From the NCBI RefSeq assembly GCF_036607905.1, contig NZ_CP144555.1, positions 4,402,001 through 4,466,000 of the forward strand: DNA of 64,000 nucleotides, read 5' to 3'. Each line of letters opens with the position of its first letter. The first letter of the stretch is position 1. This DNA is from Streptomyces sp. SCSIO 75703 (GTDB taxonomy: Bacteria > Actinomycetota > Actinomycetes > Streptomycetales > Streptomycetaceae). This document shows, one piece after another, positions 16,542 through 25,355 of this stretch. Below the pieces are notes generated by a model that worked only from the letters and a program-made list of their open reading frames with translations, made no database searches and was not told the origin of the DNA. The translations under genes and the position numbers were made by a program.

Positions 16542-17204
16542 TCAGCGCGCTGAGCCGTTGAATCCGGCTATGGCATCGGGAAGCTCGGCCAGGCTCCCGA
16601 TACGGAAGGTGGGCAACTCCCTGGCGTCGGCGCCGTTCCACTGGATCGTGGCCCAAGGGCCACGGCGCACGAGCGCGGTGGCCATGCCGGACCGCCGGGC
16701 CGGCCGGACGTCGTTGTCGCAGCGGTCGCCGACGTAGAGGATCTCCCCGGTCTCGAAGGGCGTGGCGTCGGCGACCCGCGTGAAGAACAGGGGATCCGGC
16801 TTGGCGGTGCCCCAGTCGTCGGACGTGCCGATCAGATCGACGTCCTCGGCGAACAGTTCCCGCAGGATGCGTCCGGCGCGCACGGTCTGGTTGCCGGCGA
16901 TCCCGAGCCACAGCCCGTCCGCGCGGAGCCGCCGGAGGGTGGGCCGGACGTCGTCGTACAGGTCCTCCTCCCCGAAGGTCTCGGCCTGGCCCGCGGCCAC
17001 CCTCTTCTCGCGCTCGGCGTGGAGGTCGAACCCGGGGCGGAACTCCTGGAAGGCATCCCGGTAGTCGCGCCCCTGCGCGATCACCGCGCCGAAGACGGAG
17101 TGGAAGGTGTGCCGTGGCACGCCGAGCCAGTCGGCCCACGTTCCGTACTCCCGGGTCTCGTCCACGAGGCACTCACCGACATCGAAGACCACCGCGCGAA
17201 TCAC
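16542..17204 (-). CDS. HAD-superfamily hydrolase
   Basis: A 220-residue haloacid dehalogenase-type phosphatase with the helical C1 cap. Motif I is VVFDVGECLVDE: the nucleophile Asp8 is present but the usual second Asp (DxD) is Gly, a variation found in several HAD branches. Motif II-like GIAGNQT, motif III Lys in TAKPDPLFF and motif IV YVGDRCDNDV are intact, so hydrolase activity is plausible. Substrate unknown. It is divergent from the defence-island ATPase gene across 150 bp. Confidence 0.9.
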   Translation of the reverse strand: MIRAVVFDVGECLVDETREYGTWADWLGVPRHTFHSVFGAVIAQGRDYRDAFQEFRPGFDLHAEREKRVAAGQAETFGEEDLYDDVRPTLRRLRADGLWLGIAGNQTVRAGRILRELFAEDVDLIGTSDDWGTAKPDPLFFTRVADATPFETGEILYVGDRCDNDVRPARRSGMATALVRRGPWATIQWNGADARELPTFRIGSLAELPDAIAGFNGSAR

Positions 17205-17298
17205 GCGGGCAGGTTACCGGGAGGGGCCCGGGGCCGGGGCCTCTCGGGAGCACCGAGGACCCCTGTCGGAACTGTCGACTACGGTCGTCGTGGCGTCG

Positions 17299-17308
17299 CA
17301 TCATGATG
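17299..17308. promoter_or_regulatory. Palindrome CATCATGATG before the island plus-strand set
   Basis: A perfect 10 bp palindrome 48 bp upstream of the first gene of the restriction-type set, followed by AT-richer sequence containing two TCTCA motifs. Candidate operator; unproven. Confidence 0.3.
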
Positions 17309-17355
17309 AGGTTTGCATCTCTCACAAAGCGGACGTCTCATCGAGAAGGCAGGAC

Positions 17356-18885
17356 ATGGTCAGCGAGTGGCAGTTCGAGGTCCCGACCGCCGGCAGCAAG
17401 CGGCTGCCTCCGGATGGGCGGTACATGGAGGCCCTCAGCAGCCAGGGCTACGGCTTCGAGGCCGCCATCGCCGACCTGGTCGACAACTCCATCGACGCCG
17501 GATCCCGGAACGTCCTCGTCCACTTCCTGCGTGACGCCGAGGAACTCGTCAGTCTGGTGATCGTGGACGACGGCAAGGGCATGAACGAGGACGAACTCGA
17601 CGTGGCCATGACCGTCGGTGGTCGGCGCGGTTACGGCGCCGGGTCGCTCGGCATGTTCGGCACCGGCCTCAAGTCCGCCTCGCTCAGCCACGCCGACTCC
17701 GTGACCGTGGTGAGCCGAACCAAGCGGAGCCGGCCCGTGGGACGGCGATGGCTGATGGAGCACGCCAAGCAGGGGTTCGAGTGCGACATCATCGACCCGA
17801 CCTACGCCCAGGACTTCGTGGACTTCTACCAGGGGCGCCCCATCCACTTCCAGGGCACGATCGTCCGGTGGGACGGCGTCAAGGACTTCCCGAGACACGG
17901 GGGCGGCGGCCAGACGGATCGTTACCTCCACCGGACGGTGAACCGCCTGGGCCTCCATCTGGGACTGCACCTCCACCGCTTCCTGGCGCGCGAGGACTTC
18001 CACATCACCGTCTCGGTCCAGGACGTCCGCACCGGCATCGAGTACGCGAACTACGGAGTGGAGCCCCTGGACCCGTTCGGTTACCCCGTCCCCGGCGATC
18101 CGACGTACCCCAGCGCCTTCACCGCGCGACTGCCCACGCTGGGCCCGCTCACCCTGAACGCCCACATATGGCCGCCCCAGTCCTCGCTCGACGAGTACAA
18201 GGCATTCGGCGCGGTGGCGGAGCGGGAGGGTTTCTACTTCTACCGCAACGACCGCCTCGTGCAGGCCGGCGGGTGGAACAACTACCGCCAACCCGAACAG
18301 CACCTGGCCCTCGCCCGCGTGGCGGTGGACCTGCCGGACGACCCCGACGCGAGGGTGTTCCGGCTGACGGTGAAGAAGGACGGCGTGCAGGCGTCGCCCG
18401 AGTTCGTCGGATCACTCGACTCGGCCGAGGACCCCGGGGGCCGTGCCTTCACCGACTACCTGGCGAACGCCGAGCGCGTGTACCGGGAGGCCCGCAAACG
18501 GGCCGGCGTCACCCGCAGACCCGCGCTCCCGCCGGGGCGGGGCATCGATCCTCAGGTCCGTCACGTGATCGAGGAGGAACTGCCGGTGCTCACCCACGAC
18601 GAGCCCGTGCACTTCCGTTGGCACAAGCTGCCCAACGACAAGTTCTTCGAGATCGACCAGGAGGCGCACCTGGTCCTGCTCAACCAGCACTACCGCGCCG
18701 CCCTGCTCGGCGGGCGCACCGGCGCCCTCAACGACGCCCCCGTGGTCAAGACCCTCATGTACCTCCTCATGCAGGACGCCTTCCAACGCGAGCGCATGGG
18801 CAGCCGCCTCAAGGACAACATCGAGCTGTGGCAGTCCGTGCTCGTGGCCGCGGCCCGCGCCGAACTCGACCGGATGGCCGACTGA
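17356..18885 (+). CDS. MORC/MutL-like GHKL ATPase of a Z1-type restriction system
   Basis: A 509-residue ATPase with an HSP90/MutL-type fold. The N-box is E35 through N44 (EAAIADLVDNSIDAG), the G1 box DDGKGM (71-76), and the Gly-rich lid GSLGMFGTGLKSASL (about 96-110) carries Lys106. The later S5-like and C-terminal regions are less conserved, with an aromatic block near residue 290 (EGFYFYRNDRLVQAGG) typical of this branch. Such ATPases were predicted to work as clamps in restriction-like systems (Iyer and Aravind's MutL/MORC analysis, 2008). It is translationally coupled to the next gene, stop and start sharing one base (TGATG). Confidence 0.88.
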   Translation: MVSEWQFEVPTAGSKRLPPDGRYMEALSSQGYGFEAAIADLVDNSIDAGSRNVLVHFLRDAEELVSLVIVDDGKGMNEDELDVAMTVGGRRGYGAGSLGMFGTGLKSASLSHADSVTVVSRTKRSRPVGRRWLMEHAKQGFECDIIDPTYAQDFVDFYQGRPIHFQGTIVRWDGVKDFPRHGGGGQTDRYLHRTVNRLGLHLGLHLHRFLAREDFHITVSVQDVRTGIEYANYGVEPLDPFGYPVPGDPTYPSAFTARLPTLGPLTLNAHIWPPQSSLDEYKAFGAVAEREGFYFYRNDRLVQAGGWNNYRQPEQHLALARVAVDLPDDPDARVFRLTVKKDGVQASPEFVGSLDSAEDPGGRAFTDYLANAERVYREARKRAGVTRRPALPPGRGIDPQVRHVIEEELPVLTHDEPVHFRWHKLPNDKFFEIDQEAHLVLLNQHYRAALLGGRTGALNDAPVVKTLMYLLMQDAFQRERMGSRLKDNIELWQSVLVAAARAELDRMAD

Positions 18886-19916
18886 TGGCGGCCGACACGG
18901 TGGACGGCGGCTCCGCGGCGGACGCGACCACCGAACCCGGCGGCCGTGTCCCGGTCGAGCTGCCGTGGAGCACGGTCGAGCACTACCTCGGAAGTGGCCT
19001 CGCCACCGGCTACCGGCTGTCCGCTCCCGGGGAACCCCTGGTCTCCTACGAGATCGAGGACGCCGGTCGAGGTATCGCCCTGCACGTGGAACTCGGCGAG
19101 CGGCACCGCCTCCCGCGCTCGACGCTGCCCGCCGTACGCGTCGACCAGGTGATGTGGCGCGAGCGGCGTTTCGCCCGACTCACCACTCCCGACCTCGGGC
19201 TCCTACGCGACTTCCACGACCTGCTCCTGGCCGTCGCCGGCCGTCTCGTCGTCGAGGGCGGGTCCTTGAGCCGGGCCTTCGACGAGACCGTGCACGGATG
19301 GAGTGCCCTGCTCGGCAGGTCGCCCCGCATGTCCACGGAGCGACGACTCGGCCTCCACGGCGAACTGGCGGTGCTCACCCGGCTCGCCCGATCCGTCGGC
19401 TGGCGCGCGGCCCTCGACGCGTGGGTCGGACCGAGCGGGGAGGAACACGACTTCGCCCTCCGCGACATGGACCTGGAGGTGAAGACGACCGCGTCGGAAT
19501 CGCGGCGACACACCATCCACGGGCTGGGCCAACTCTCCGCCGCTCCGGGGCGTTCGCTGTGGTTCGCCTCCCTGCGCCTGACCCGGGGCGGCACCGGGGG
19601 ACGCACCCTGCGGGAGTCGGTCACGACCACGCGCGACGACGTCGCCGCCGAGAACATCGCCCTGGGCCACCGACTGGACCGACTCCTCGCCGCGTCGGGG
19701 TGGCAGCCCGAACAGCCCGACGACGAGCGCTGGACCCCTCGGGACGGCCCGCTGGTGCTGGCGGCCCCCGCGATGCCCCGACTCACCGCGGACGACCTGC
19801 CGGAGAAGGCGCGCGGTCGCGTCGAGCGGGTCTCCTACGTCGTCGACGTGACCGGCCTGCCGCCGACGGCCGCGCCCCCACCGGTCGGCGACCTCCGCGA
19901 CCTGACCCTGCCCTGA
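18885..19916 (+). CDS. PD-(D/E)XK nuclease-fold protein of the Z1 system
   Basis: A 343-residue protein matching the PD-(D/E)XK motif family found with Z1 and MORC-type genes (DUF4420-like). The likely catalytic set is E160 (GLHGELAVL), D189 (EEHDFAL) and the E198-V-K200 pair (DLEVKTT), spaced as expected for a restriction-type active site. It is thus the probable DNA-cutting subunit. The ATG at 18885 overlaps the stop codon of the ATPase gene by one base, so the two are probably made in fixed ratio. The Z1 gene follows after 45 bp. Confidence 0.85.
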   Translation: MAADTVDGGSAADATTEPGGRVPVELPWSTVEHYLGSGLATGYRLSAPGEPLVSYEIEDAGRGIALHVELGERHRLPRSTLPAVRVDQVMWRERRFARLTTPDLGLLRDFHDLLLAVAGRLVVEGGSLSRAFDETVHGWSALLGRSPRMSTERRLGLHGELAVLTRLARSVGWRAALDAWVGPSGEEHDFALRDMDLEVKTTASESRRHTIHGLGQLSAAPGRSLWFASLRLTRGGTGGRTLRESVTTTRDDVAAENIALGHRLDRLLAASGWQPEQPDDERWTPRDGPLVLAAPAMPRLTADDLPEKARGRVERVSYVVDVTGLPPTAAPPPVGDLRDLTLP

Positions 19917-19961
19917 CCGCCCCGACCCGACATCGCCACCCTTTCGGCCCCGAGGAAGACC

Positions 19962-22934
19962 ATGACCACCGGTTCCCCCGACGACCTGCTCCTGCGGTTG
20001 CACACCGCCGCCCTCTCGGACATGCGCACCAGCCGCCCCAAGAAGCTGCTGCGCGCGCTGCGCTACCAGGCCGAGGACCTGCCGGAGCGGGCGCACGACC
20101 TGGCGACGGAAGAGGCGTTCACCGACGCGCTCGAAGGCTCCGGAGCGACCGATCCCCTGGTCGAGGCGTGGCGCCGCAGGCTCACCGAGTGGGACTTCGT
20201 GAAGGATCCCGCCTGGTCCCGGGCGCCGGAGCGCACCGCGGACCGCCGCGGTGACGTCTACGGCCTCCTCGACCTCTCGGAGCGGACGCGGAAGCTGCTG
20301 GACACCCTGGTGCCGGTCTCCCGCGTCGAGGCGCCCGTCGTGATCACGGACGAGTTCACCCCCTGGTACACGCCCGGGGCGGAGCGGGGTCGCCCCTGGT
20401 ACTGGGAGTCGTACCGCTCCTGCCTGGAGGGCAAGGGCTGGACCCCGGAGGCGGTGGCGAGTCTCGACGCGGCCTCCGACGCGGTCGTCGAACGGCTGGC
20501 CGACCCGACGCAGCCGACCGCCTACCAGTCGAAGGGGCTCGTGGTCGGGTACGTGCAGTCGGGGAAGACCGCCAACTTCGCCGGTGTCATCGCCAAGGCC
20601 GTGGACGCGGGGTACCGACTGGTCATCGTCCTCGGCGGCACGCTCAACATGTTGCGGGCACAGACCCAGAGACGCCTGGACATGGAACTCGTCGGACGCG
20701 AGAACATCCTGCGCGGCGCGAGCGAGTTCGAGTCCGACTACGCCGACGACCCTGCCTGGAGCCAGGGGAGGTTCGTCTCCTTCGGTGACCTCCCCTCCGT
20801 CCTCGGCGGCTTCGACATCGTCCGGCTCACCACCCGGGACGACGACTACCAGAGCCTGCTCCAGGGCATCACGGCCCTGGAGTTCGAGAAGCAGGAGCCC
20901 GCGCTCCCCCTCCACGACCCGCGCAACCTGCACCGGTCGAGCGCCCGTCTCATGGTCGTCAAGAAGAACAAGGGCGTGCTGACGAAGCTCGTCCAGGACC
21001 TTCGCAAGATCAAGACGCCGCTCTCCGAGATTCCCGTCCTGATCGTGGACGACGAGTCCGACGAGGCGTCCGTCAACACGTCCAACCCCACCAAGACGGA
21101 CGCCGACCGCACCGCGATCAACCAGAAGATCTCCGAACTGCTCCGCATGCTGCCGCGCGCCCAGTACGTCGGCTACACCGCCACCCCGTTCGCCAACGTC
21201 TTCGTCGACCCCAGTGACAGCGAGGACATCTTCCCCAAGGACTTCATCGTCTCCCTGCCCCGGCCCGAGGGGTACATGGGAGCGCGTGACTTCCACGACC
21301 TGGACTCCCCCGTCCCCGAGGAGGAACGCACCTTCGCCAACTCCAACGAACGGGCCCACGTACGGGACATCCTGGTGGAGGGCGACGGCGACGACGCCTG
21401 CCTCCAGAGCGCCATGGACATGTTCGTGCTGACGGCGGCCATGAAGCTGTACCGCGAGGACCGGGGCGGGCTGGGGGACAGGTACTTCCAGCATCACACC
21501 ATGCTGATCCACGAGTCCGTGCGCACCGACGTGCACCGCGAACTGCTCGGGCAGGTCACGCGGTTGTGGTGGAACGCCGGGTACATGGGGCCGTCCGGCC
21601 ACGAGCGGCTGCGGACGCTGTTCGAGACGGACGTCGCCCCCGTGTCGGAGGTACGCGCCGGCGGGCACGGCGTCCCGTCCTCGTACGAGGAGTTGGCCGC
21701 GTACGTCGGACCGGCCGTCACCCGCATCGGCGGCGACGACAAGCCGATCATCGTCGTCAACGGCGACAAGGACATCGAGACGGGCCAGGCCGACTTCGAC
21801 AAGCGGTCGATCTGGAAGATCCTCATCGGCGGGCAGAAGCTGGCCCGGGGGTTCACCGTGGAGGGGCTGACCGTCTCCTACTTCCGTCGCCGCGCCGGGA
21901 ACGCCTCCACCCTGATGCAGATGGGACGTTGGTTCGGCTTCCGCGAGGGATACCGCGACCTGGTGCGCCTCTTCCTCGGACGGGCCGAGACCGTGGGCGC
22001 CAAGGAGATCGACCTGTACGCCGCCTTCGGCGCCATCTGCCTCGACGAGGAGAACTTCCGCACGGAACTGCGGCAGTACGCCACGGTGATCGACGGGCGA
22101 CCGCAGGTCACTCCCGACCGGGTCCCCCCGCTCGTCTCGCAGCACCTGCCCTGGCTGAAGCCCACCAGCCCCAACAAGATGTACAACGCCCGTCTGGTCT
22201 CCGTCGATTCGTCCGGGCAGTGGCAGGAGCCCACGGCCTATCCGACCAAGGCCGCGGATCTCCGGCACAACACCCACCTGTGGGCCCCGGTGTTCGACGC
22301 GCTGCCCGCGGACCTCACGTCGTTCTCCTGTCACTTCCCCGCCGACGGCGAACGGCCGGCCGTCACCCACCGCTTCGACGCCTTCGTCGGCCGGCTCGCG
22401 CCCGCCGACTTCCTCGCCCTGGCGCGGGACACCCGGTGGGGCGCGCCCTCCCAGTTCGCACCCCACCTCGCCTACCTCACCGAGATCACCGAGGCGGCCA
22501 CCCCGCTGGTCGACGACTGGCTGGTCCTCGCGCCGCAGCACGCCAAGCGCGGAGCCCGTCTGAAGCTCGGCGGTTCCGGGCGCGACCTCGCCTGGTTCGG
22601 GCGGGACCGACGCAGGCACCCGCTCTTCGGTGCCATCAGCGAGCCCAAGCACCGCGGCTCGGCCCTGCGCATCGCGGGCGCCCTGGCCGACTCGGGGGAC
22701 CCGGTGACCGAGGGCCTGGTGGCTCCCCGCCGAGGTGTGGTGATCCTCTACCCCCTCGTCGAGCCCAGGCACCGGTCCGAGATCGCGGCCGACGGTCGCC
22801 TCGCACCCGAGAAGATCGTGACGGCCTTCTCCTTCGTGGCCCCGTCCACCGCCCGCCGGGCCGACGGGAAGGTGTTGCACTTCACCACGTTCGACTCCTC
22901 CAAGGAGGGAACGCCGATCATCGACACCCGATGA
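19962..22934 (+). CDS. Z1-domain superfamily 2 ATPase/translocase
   Basis: A 990-residue motor protein. Walker A is GYVQSGKTANF (196-206, Lys202), Walker B VLIVDDESDEAS (359-370), motif III YTATPFANVF (405-), and the late helicase motif LMQMGRWFGFR (651-) lies in the Z1 domain, preceded by GGQKLARGFTVEGLTVSYF. Homologues H.CglI and N.NgoAVII are ATPase subunits of ATP-dependent restriction enzymes (established). Here the nuclease partner seems to be the PD-(D/E)XK protein rather than a PLD nuclease. The remaining ~190 N-terminal and ~270 C-terminal residues are not assigned by me. Confidence 0.92.
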   Translation: MTTGSPDDLLLRLHTAALSDMRTSRPKKLLRALRYQAEDLPERAHDLATEEAFTDALEGSGATDPLVEAWRRRLTEWDFVKDPAWSRAPERTADRRGDVYGLLDLSERTRKLLDTLVPVSRVEAPVVITDEFTPWYTPGAERGRPWYWESYRSCLEGKGWTPEAVASLDAASDAVVERLADPTQPTAYQSKGLVVGYVQSGKTANFAGVIAKAVDAGYRLVIVLGGTLNMLRAQTQRRLDMELVGRENILRGASEFESDYADDPAWSQGRFVSFGDLPSVLGGFDIVRLTTRDDDYQSLLQGITALEFEKQEPALPLHDPRNLHRSSARLMVVKKNKGVLTKLVQDLRKIKTPLSEIPVLIVDDESDEASVNTSNPTKTDADRTAINQKISELLRMLPRAQYVGYTATPFANVFVDPSDSEDIFPKDFIVSLPRPEGYMGARDFHDLDSPVPEEERTFANSNERAHVRDILVEGDGDDACLQSAMDMFVLTAAMKLYREDRGGLGDRYFQHHTMLIHESVRTDVHRELLGQVTRLWWNAGYMGPSGHERLRTLFETDVAPVSEVRAGGHGVPSSYEELAAYVGPAVTRIGGDDKPIIVVNGDKDIETGQADFDKRSIWKILIGGQKLARGFTVEGLTVSYFRRRAGNASTLMQMGRWFGFREGYRDLVRLFLGRAETVGAKEIDLYAAFGAICLDEENFRTELRQYATVIDGRPQVTPDRVPPLVSQHLPWLKPTSPNKMYNARLVSVDSSGQWQEPTAYPTKAADLRHNTHLWAPVFDALPADLTSFSCHFPADGERPAVTHRFDAFVGRLAPADFLALARDTRWGAPSQFAPHLAYLTEITEAATPLVDDWLVLAPQHAKRGARLKLGGSGRDLAWFGRDRRRHPLFGAISEPKHRGSALRIAGALADSGDPVTEGLVAPRRGVVILYPLVEPRHRSEIAADGRLAPEKIVTAFSFVAPSTARRADGKVLHFTTFDSSKEGTPIIDTR

Positions 22935-22943
22935 GGTGACCGC

Positions 22944-22973
22944 CGGACGGGGCGTCCGTCCGGCCGTTACGCT
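22944..22973 (+). promoter_or_regulatory. Hairpin and putative -10 before the first methyltransferase gene
   Basis: CGGACGG (22944-22950) pairs with CCGTCCG (22956-22962), a possible weak terminator for the Z1 transcript. TACGCT at 22968-22973 could be the -10 of a separate promoter giving a ~28 nt leader with GTGGGGG as ribosome site before GTG 23008. Confidence 0.35.
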
Positions 22974-23007
22974 GCCCGTTCGGTGAGGTTCGCACGAGTG
23001 GGGGAAC

Positions 23008-24045
23008 GTGTCGCACAACGGGGGAATCGGCGAGGGCGGGGCGCGGTCACGGCTCACCTCGTTCGAGGTGTGCGCCGGTGCCGGAGGATTGGCGTCGGGG
23101 CTGGAGGAGGCCGGATTCGATCCGGTGCTCCTCCTCGACAACCGGCCGGTCGCCTGCGAGACGCTGCGACTCAACCGCCCGAGGTGGGATGTCCGGGAGA
23201 CGGACCTCCTGGACTTCGACCCGGCCGCGGAACCGCAGGTGTACGACGTCGACCTGCTGGCCGGCGGCCTGCCCCGGGTGAAGTCCCCGGCCGCCGCGGT
23301 CCGCACACGCGGCGACGACCCGGAACTCTCCGTGCTGGCGGCGGCCGTCGATCTGGTCTACGGCGTGCAACCCCGCGCGCTCCTCCTGGAGAACGTGTCG
23401 GATCTGGTCACCAGGAGCGAGTACGAGGAAGTCCGCGCCGAGGTGGCCGGCGAGTTGGAGCACCTGGGCTACCGGCATCGGTGGCACGTGCTGAACGCCA
23501 GGGACCACGGTGTTCCGCAGAGCCGGGAGGTCGGTCTGCTCGTCGCCTTCAAAGGGGACCTGATCGACCGGTTCGCCTGGCCGAAACCGCACGTCGGCCC
23601 ACGGCCGAGCGTCGGACGGACCCTGCGCGACTCGATGGCGGCCCGCGGGTGGACCGGCGCCGCCGCGTGGGCGGACCAGGCGGACGTGACCGCCCCGACC
23701 ATCGTGGGCGGTTCCTGGGAACGAGGGGGAGCCGACCTCGGTCCCACCGGCGCCAAGAGGAGCTGGGCACGGATCGGGGTCGACGGAGGCACGGTGGCCG
23801 ACGACGTACCTGACGCCGACTTCGTGTGGAACCCCGCGGCGGGACGCGACGGGATGGTGCCGCTCACCGTCGAGCAGGTCGCCGCGTTGCAGGGTTTTCC
23901 GCCGTCCTGGCGCATCGCGGGCCGCAAGACCGCCCGCCACCGTCAGGTGGGCAACGCCACGCCCCCTCCGCTCGCACGCGCCCTGGGCGAAGCGATCGCC
24001 TCCGCCCTGCGGGCCCCGGCGACGGCCCCGGAGCACGACCTGTGA
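23008..24045 (+). CDS. C5-cytosine methyltransferase homologue lacking the catalytic Cys
   Basis: A 345-residue Dcm-type protein. Present: motif I FEVCAGAGGLASGLEEAGF (AdoMet), motif VI ENV (128-130), motif VIII-like PQSREVGLL and motif X RQVGNATPPPLA. Motif IV, normally PCQ with the nucleophilic Cys, reads GGLPRVKSPAA: P89-R90-V91, so no covalent catalysis is expected. The spacing to ENV is normal, so this is substitution rather than frameshift. It probably binds AdoMet and DNA, perhaps as partner of the active enzyme encoded next (24116), or acts as a recognition subunit. Start GTG 23008. Confidence 0.87.
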   Translation: MSHNGGIGEGGARSRLTSFEVCAGAGGLASGLEEAGFDPVLLLDNRPVACETLRLNRPRWDVRETDLLDFDPAAEPQVYDVDLLAGGLPRVKSPAAAVRTRGDDPELSVLAAAVDLVYGVQPRALLLENVSDLVTRSEYEEVRAEVAGELEHLGYRHRWHVLNARDHGVPQSREVGLLVAFKGDLIDRFAWPKPHVGPRPSVGRTLRDSMAARGWTGAAAWADQADVTAPTIVGGSWERGGADLGPTGAKRSWARIGVDGGTVADDVPDADFVWNPAAGRDGMVPLTVEQVAALQGFPPSWRIAGRKTARHRQVGNATPPPLARALGEAIASALRAPATAPEHDL

Positions 24046-24101
24046 TCGGAAGGTGATCACGAGACATCCCCCGGGAGGCGAACCGTCGGGTCCGCGATCG
24101 T

Positions 24102-24107
24102 TAGACT
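24102..24107 (+). promoter_or_regulatory. Putative -10 (TAGACT), leaderless second methyltransferase gene
   Basis: TAGACT lies 8 nt before ATG 24116, and no Shine-Dalgarno precedes the ATG. The methyltransferase may thus be expressed independently of the nuclease genes. Confidence 0.45.
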
Positions 24108-24115
24108 TGCGCCCC

Positions 24116-25342
24116 ATGAGCCCCACGCCGTCCGACCGGTCCCCCTGCGAACGATTCCGTATGGTGGACCTCTTCGCCGGACCCGGTGGGCTGGACCTGG
24201 CGGCCGAGATTCTGGACGTGCCCTCGATCGGCATCGAGTGGGACGACGACGCGGTGAGCACCCGGCAGGCCGCCGGTCTGCGCACGCAACACGGTGACGT
24301 ACGTCTCTTCGGGCCGGGTGACCGCCGGTTCGCGGACTGCAACGTGCTCGCCGGCGGACCGCCCTGCCAGACGTTCTCCATCGCCGGGAGCGGGACCGGC
24401 CGCAAGGCCCTCGACCTCGTGACCCGCTTCATCCACCGCATGCACGACTGGTACGACCGTGAGAAGGCGGGCCTGCGGGGGGAGACCTGGGAGGACATCC
24501 AGCGCGAGCTGGACGAACTGGAGGACGAGCGCACCGGGTTGGTCCTCCAACCACTGCGGTGGGTGTTGGAGGCGATGCTGCGCCCGCGCCACGGCGGCGA
24601 CGAGCCCCGGCCCTTCGACGTGATCGTGCTGGAGCAGGTCCCGTCGGTTCTCCAGGTGTGGCACGAGTACGAGAAGGTCCTGCGTGCCGTCGGCTACAGC
24701 ACCTGGGCCCGCGTCTTCCACACGGAACAGTACGGCGTGCCCCAGACGCGCCGGCGGGCCGTGCTGGTGGCGCGGCTCGGCGACCGGTCGGCCGCCGAGC
24801 CGGCACCGACCCACCAGCAGTACCGCAAGGGCGTCCGCCCCGCGGAACTCCCCCTCGAAGGCGTGCGCGCGCCGTGGATCTCCATGGCCGACGCGCTGCG
24901 GGAGGTCTACGGACACGTGGCGGAGGCGACACGCCGCGACCTGCCCTTCCGAGTCGTCTCCAACTACGGGTCCGGCGGCGATCCGAAGGCGAGAGGGCGC
25001 CGTGACTCGAACGAGCCGTCCGCGACCATCACCGGCAAGTGGAAGCGCAACCGGATCGTCAGCACGGGCACGCCCGAGATCGACCTGGACCGACTCCGCA
25101 ACGAGGAGGCGGGCGTCCTCCAGAGCTTCCCCTACCGCTACCCCTGGCGGGGAAGCGACCCGGCGCAGCAGATCGGCAACGCGGTGCCCCCGTGGTTCGG
25201 CGCGCACGTCCTGAGCGCCGCCCTCGGCTTCGAGGTGCCGGGCGCGCGACTGCGCGAGCGCCTGCTGTGCTGGAAGCCCGGGGAGACGGCCCCGGTGCCG
25301 GCCGCCCGCGAGGAGAAGGTCCTCACCGGGCACCTCGGCTGA
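24116..25342 (+). CDS. C5-cytosine DNA methyltransferase (active-site complete)
   Basis: A 408-residue Dcm-family enzyme that should methylate cytosine C5 in the host target site. Motif I DLFAGPGGLDLAAE (18-31), motif IV GGPPCQTFSIAG with C84, motif VI EQV (173-175, Gln instead of Asn), motif VIII QTRRRAVLVAR, then a target-recognition region, and motif X QQIGNAVPPWFGAHV near residue 350. An insertion of about 70 charged residues (100-165) separates motifs IV and VI. It is the last plus-strand gene of the island and ends 13 bp from the stop of the converging DUF6339-like gene. Confidence 0.92.
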   Translation: MSPTPSDRSPCERFRMVDLFAGPGGLDLAAEILDVPSIGIEWDDDAVSTRQAAGLRTQHGDVRLFGPGDRRFADCNVLAGGPPCQTFSIAGSGTGRKALDLVTRFIHRMHDWYDREKAGLRGETWEDIQRELDELEDERTGLVLQPLRWVLEAMLRPRHGGDEPRPFDVIVLEQVPSVLQVWHEYEKVLRAVGYSTWARVFHTEQYGVPQTRRRAVLVARLGDRSAAEPAPTHQQYRKGVRPAELPLEGVRAPWISMADALREVYGHVAEATRRDLPFRVVSNYGSGGDPKARGRRDSNEPSATITGKWKRNRIVSTGTPEIDLDRLRNEEAGVLQSFPYRYPWRGSDPAQQIGNAVPPWFGAHVLSAALGFEVPGARLRERLLCWKPGETAPVPAAREEKVLTGHLG

Positions 25343-25355
25343 TCCGCGAGCCGCC

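Noticed and set aside
17338..18303. A 321-codon minus-strand frame opposite the GHKL ATPase.
   Set aside because: Plus-strand ATPase motifs are unambiguous; the antisense product is Val/Gly/Glu-rich with no domain.
19203..23306. A minus-strand open frame of 1367 codons across the Z1 and nuclease genes.
   Set aside because: Its translation is a Gly/Val/Arg/Asp-rich shadow with no domain, and the plus-strand frames hold clear motifs. Long antisense frames are normal at this GC content.
23256..23320. A frameshift or sequencing error as cause of the missing PCQ motif in the first methyltransferase.
   Set aside because: The frame is continuous, the distance from motif I to ENV is normal, and neighbouring frames give no PCQ; it is a substitution.
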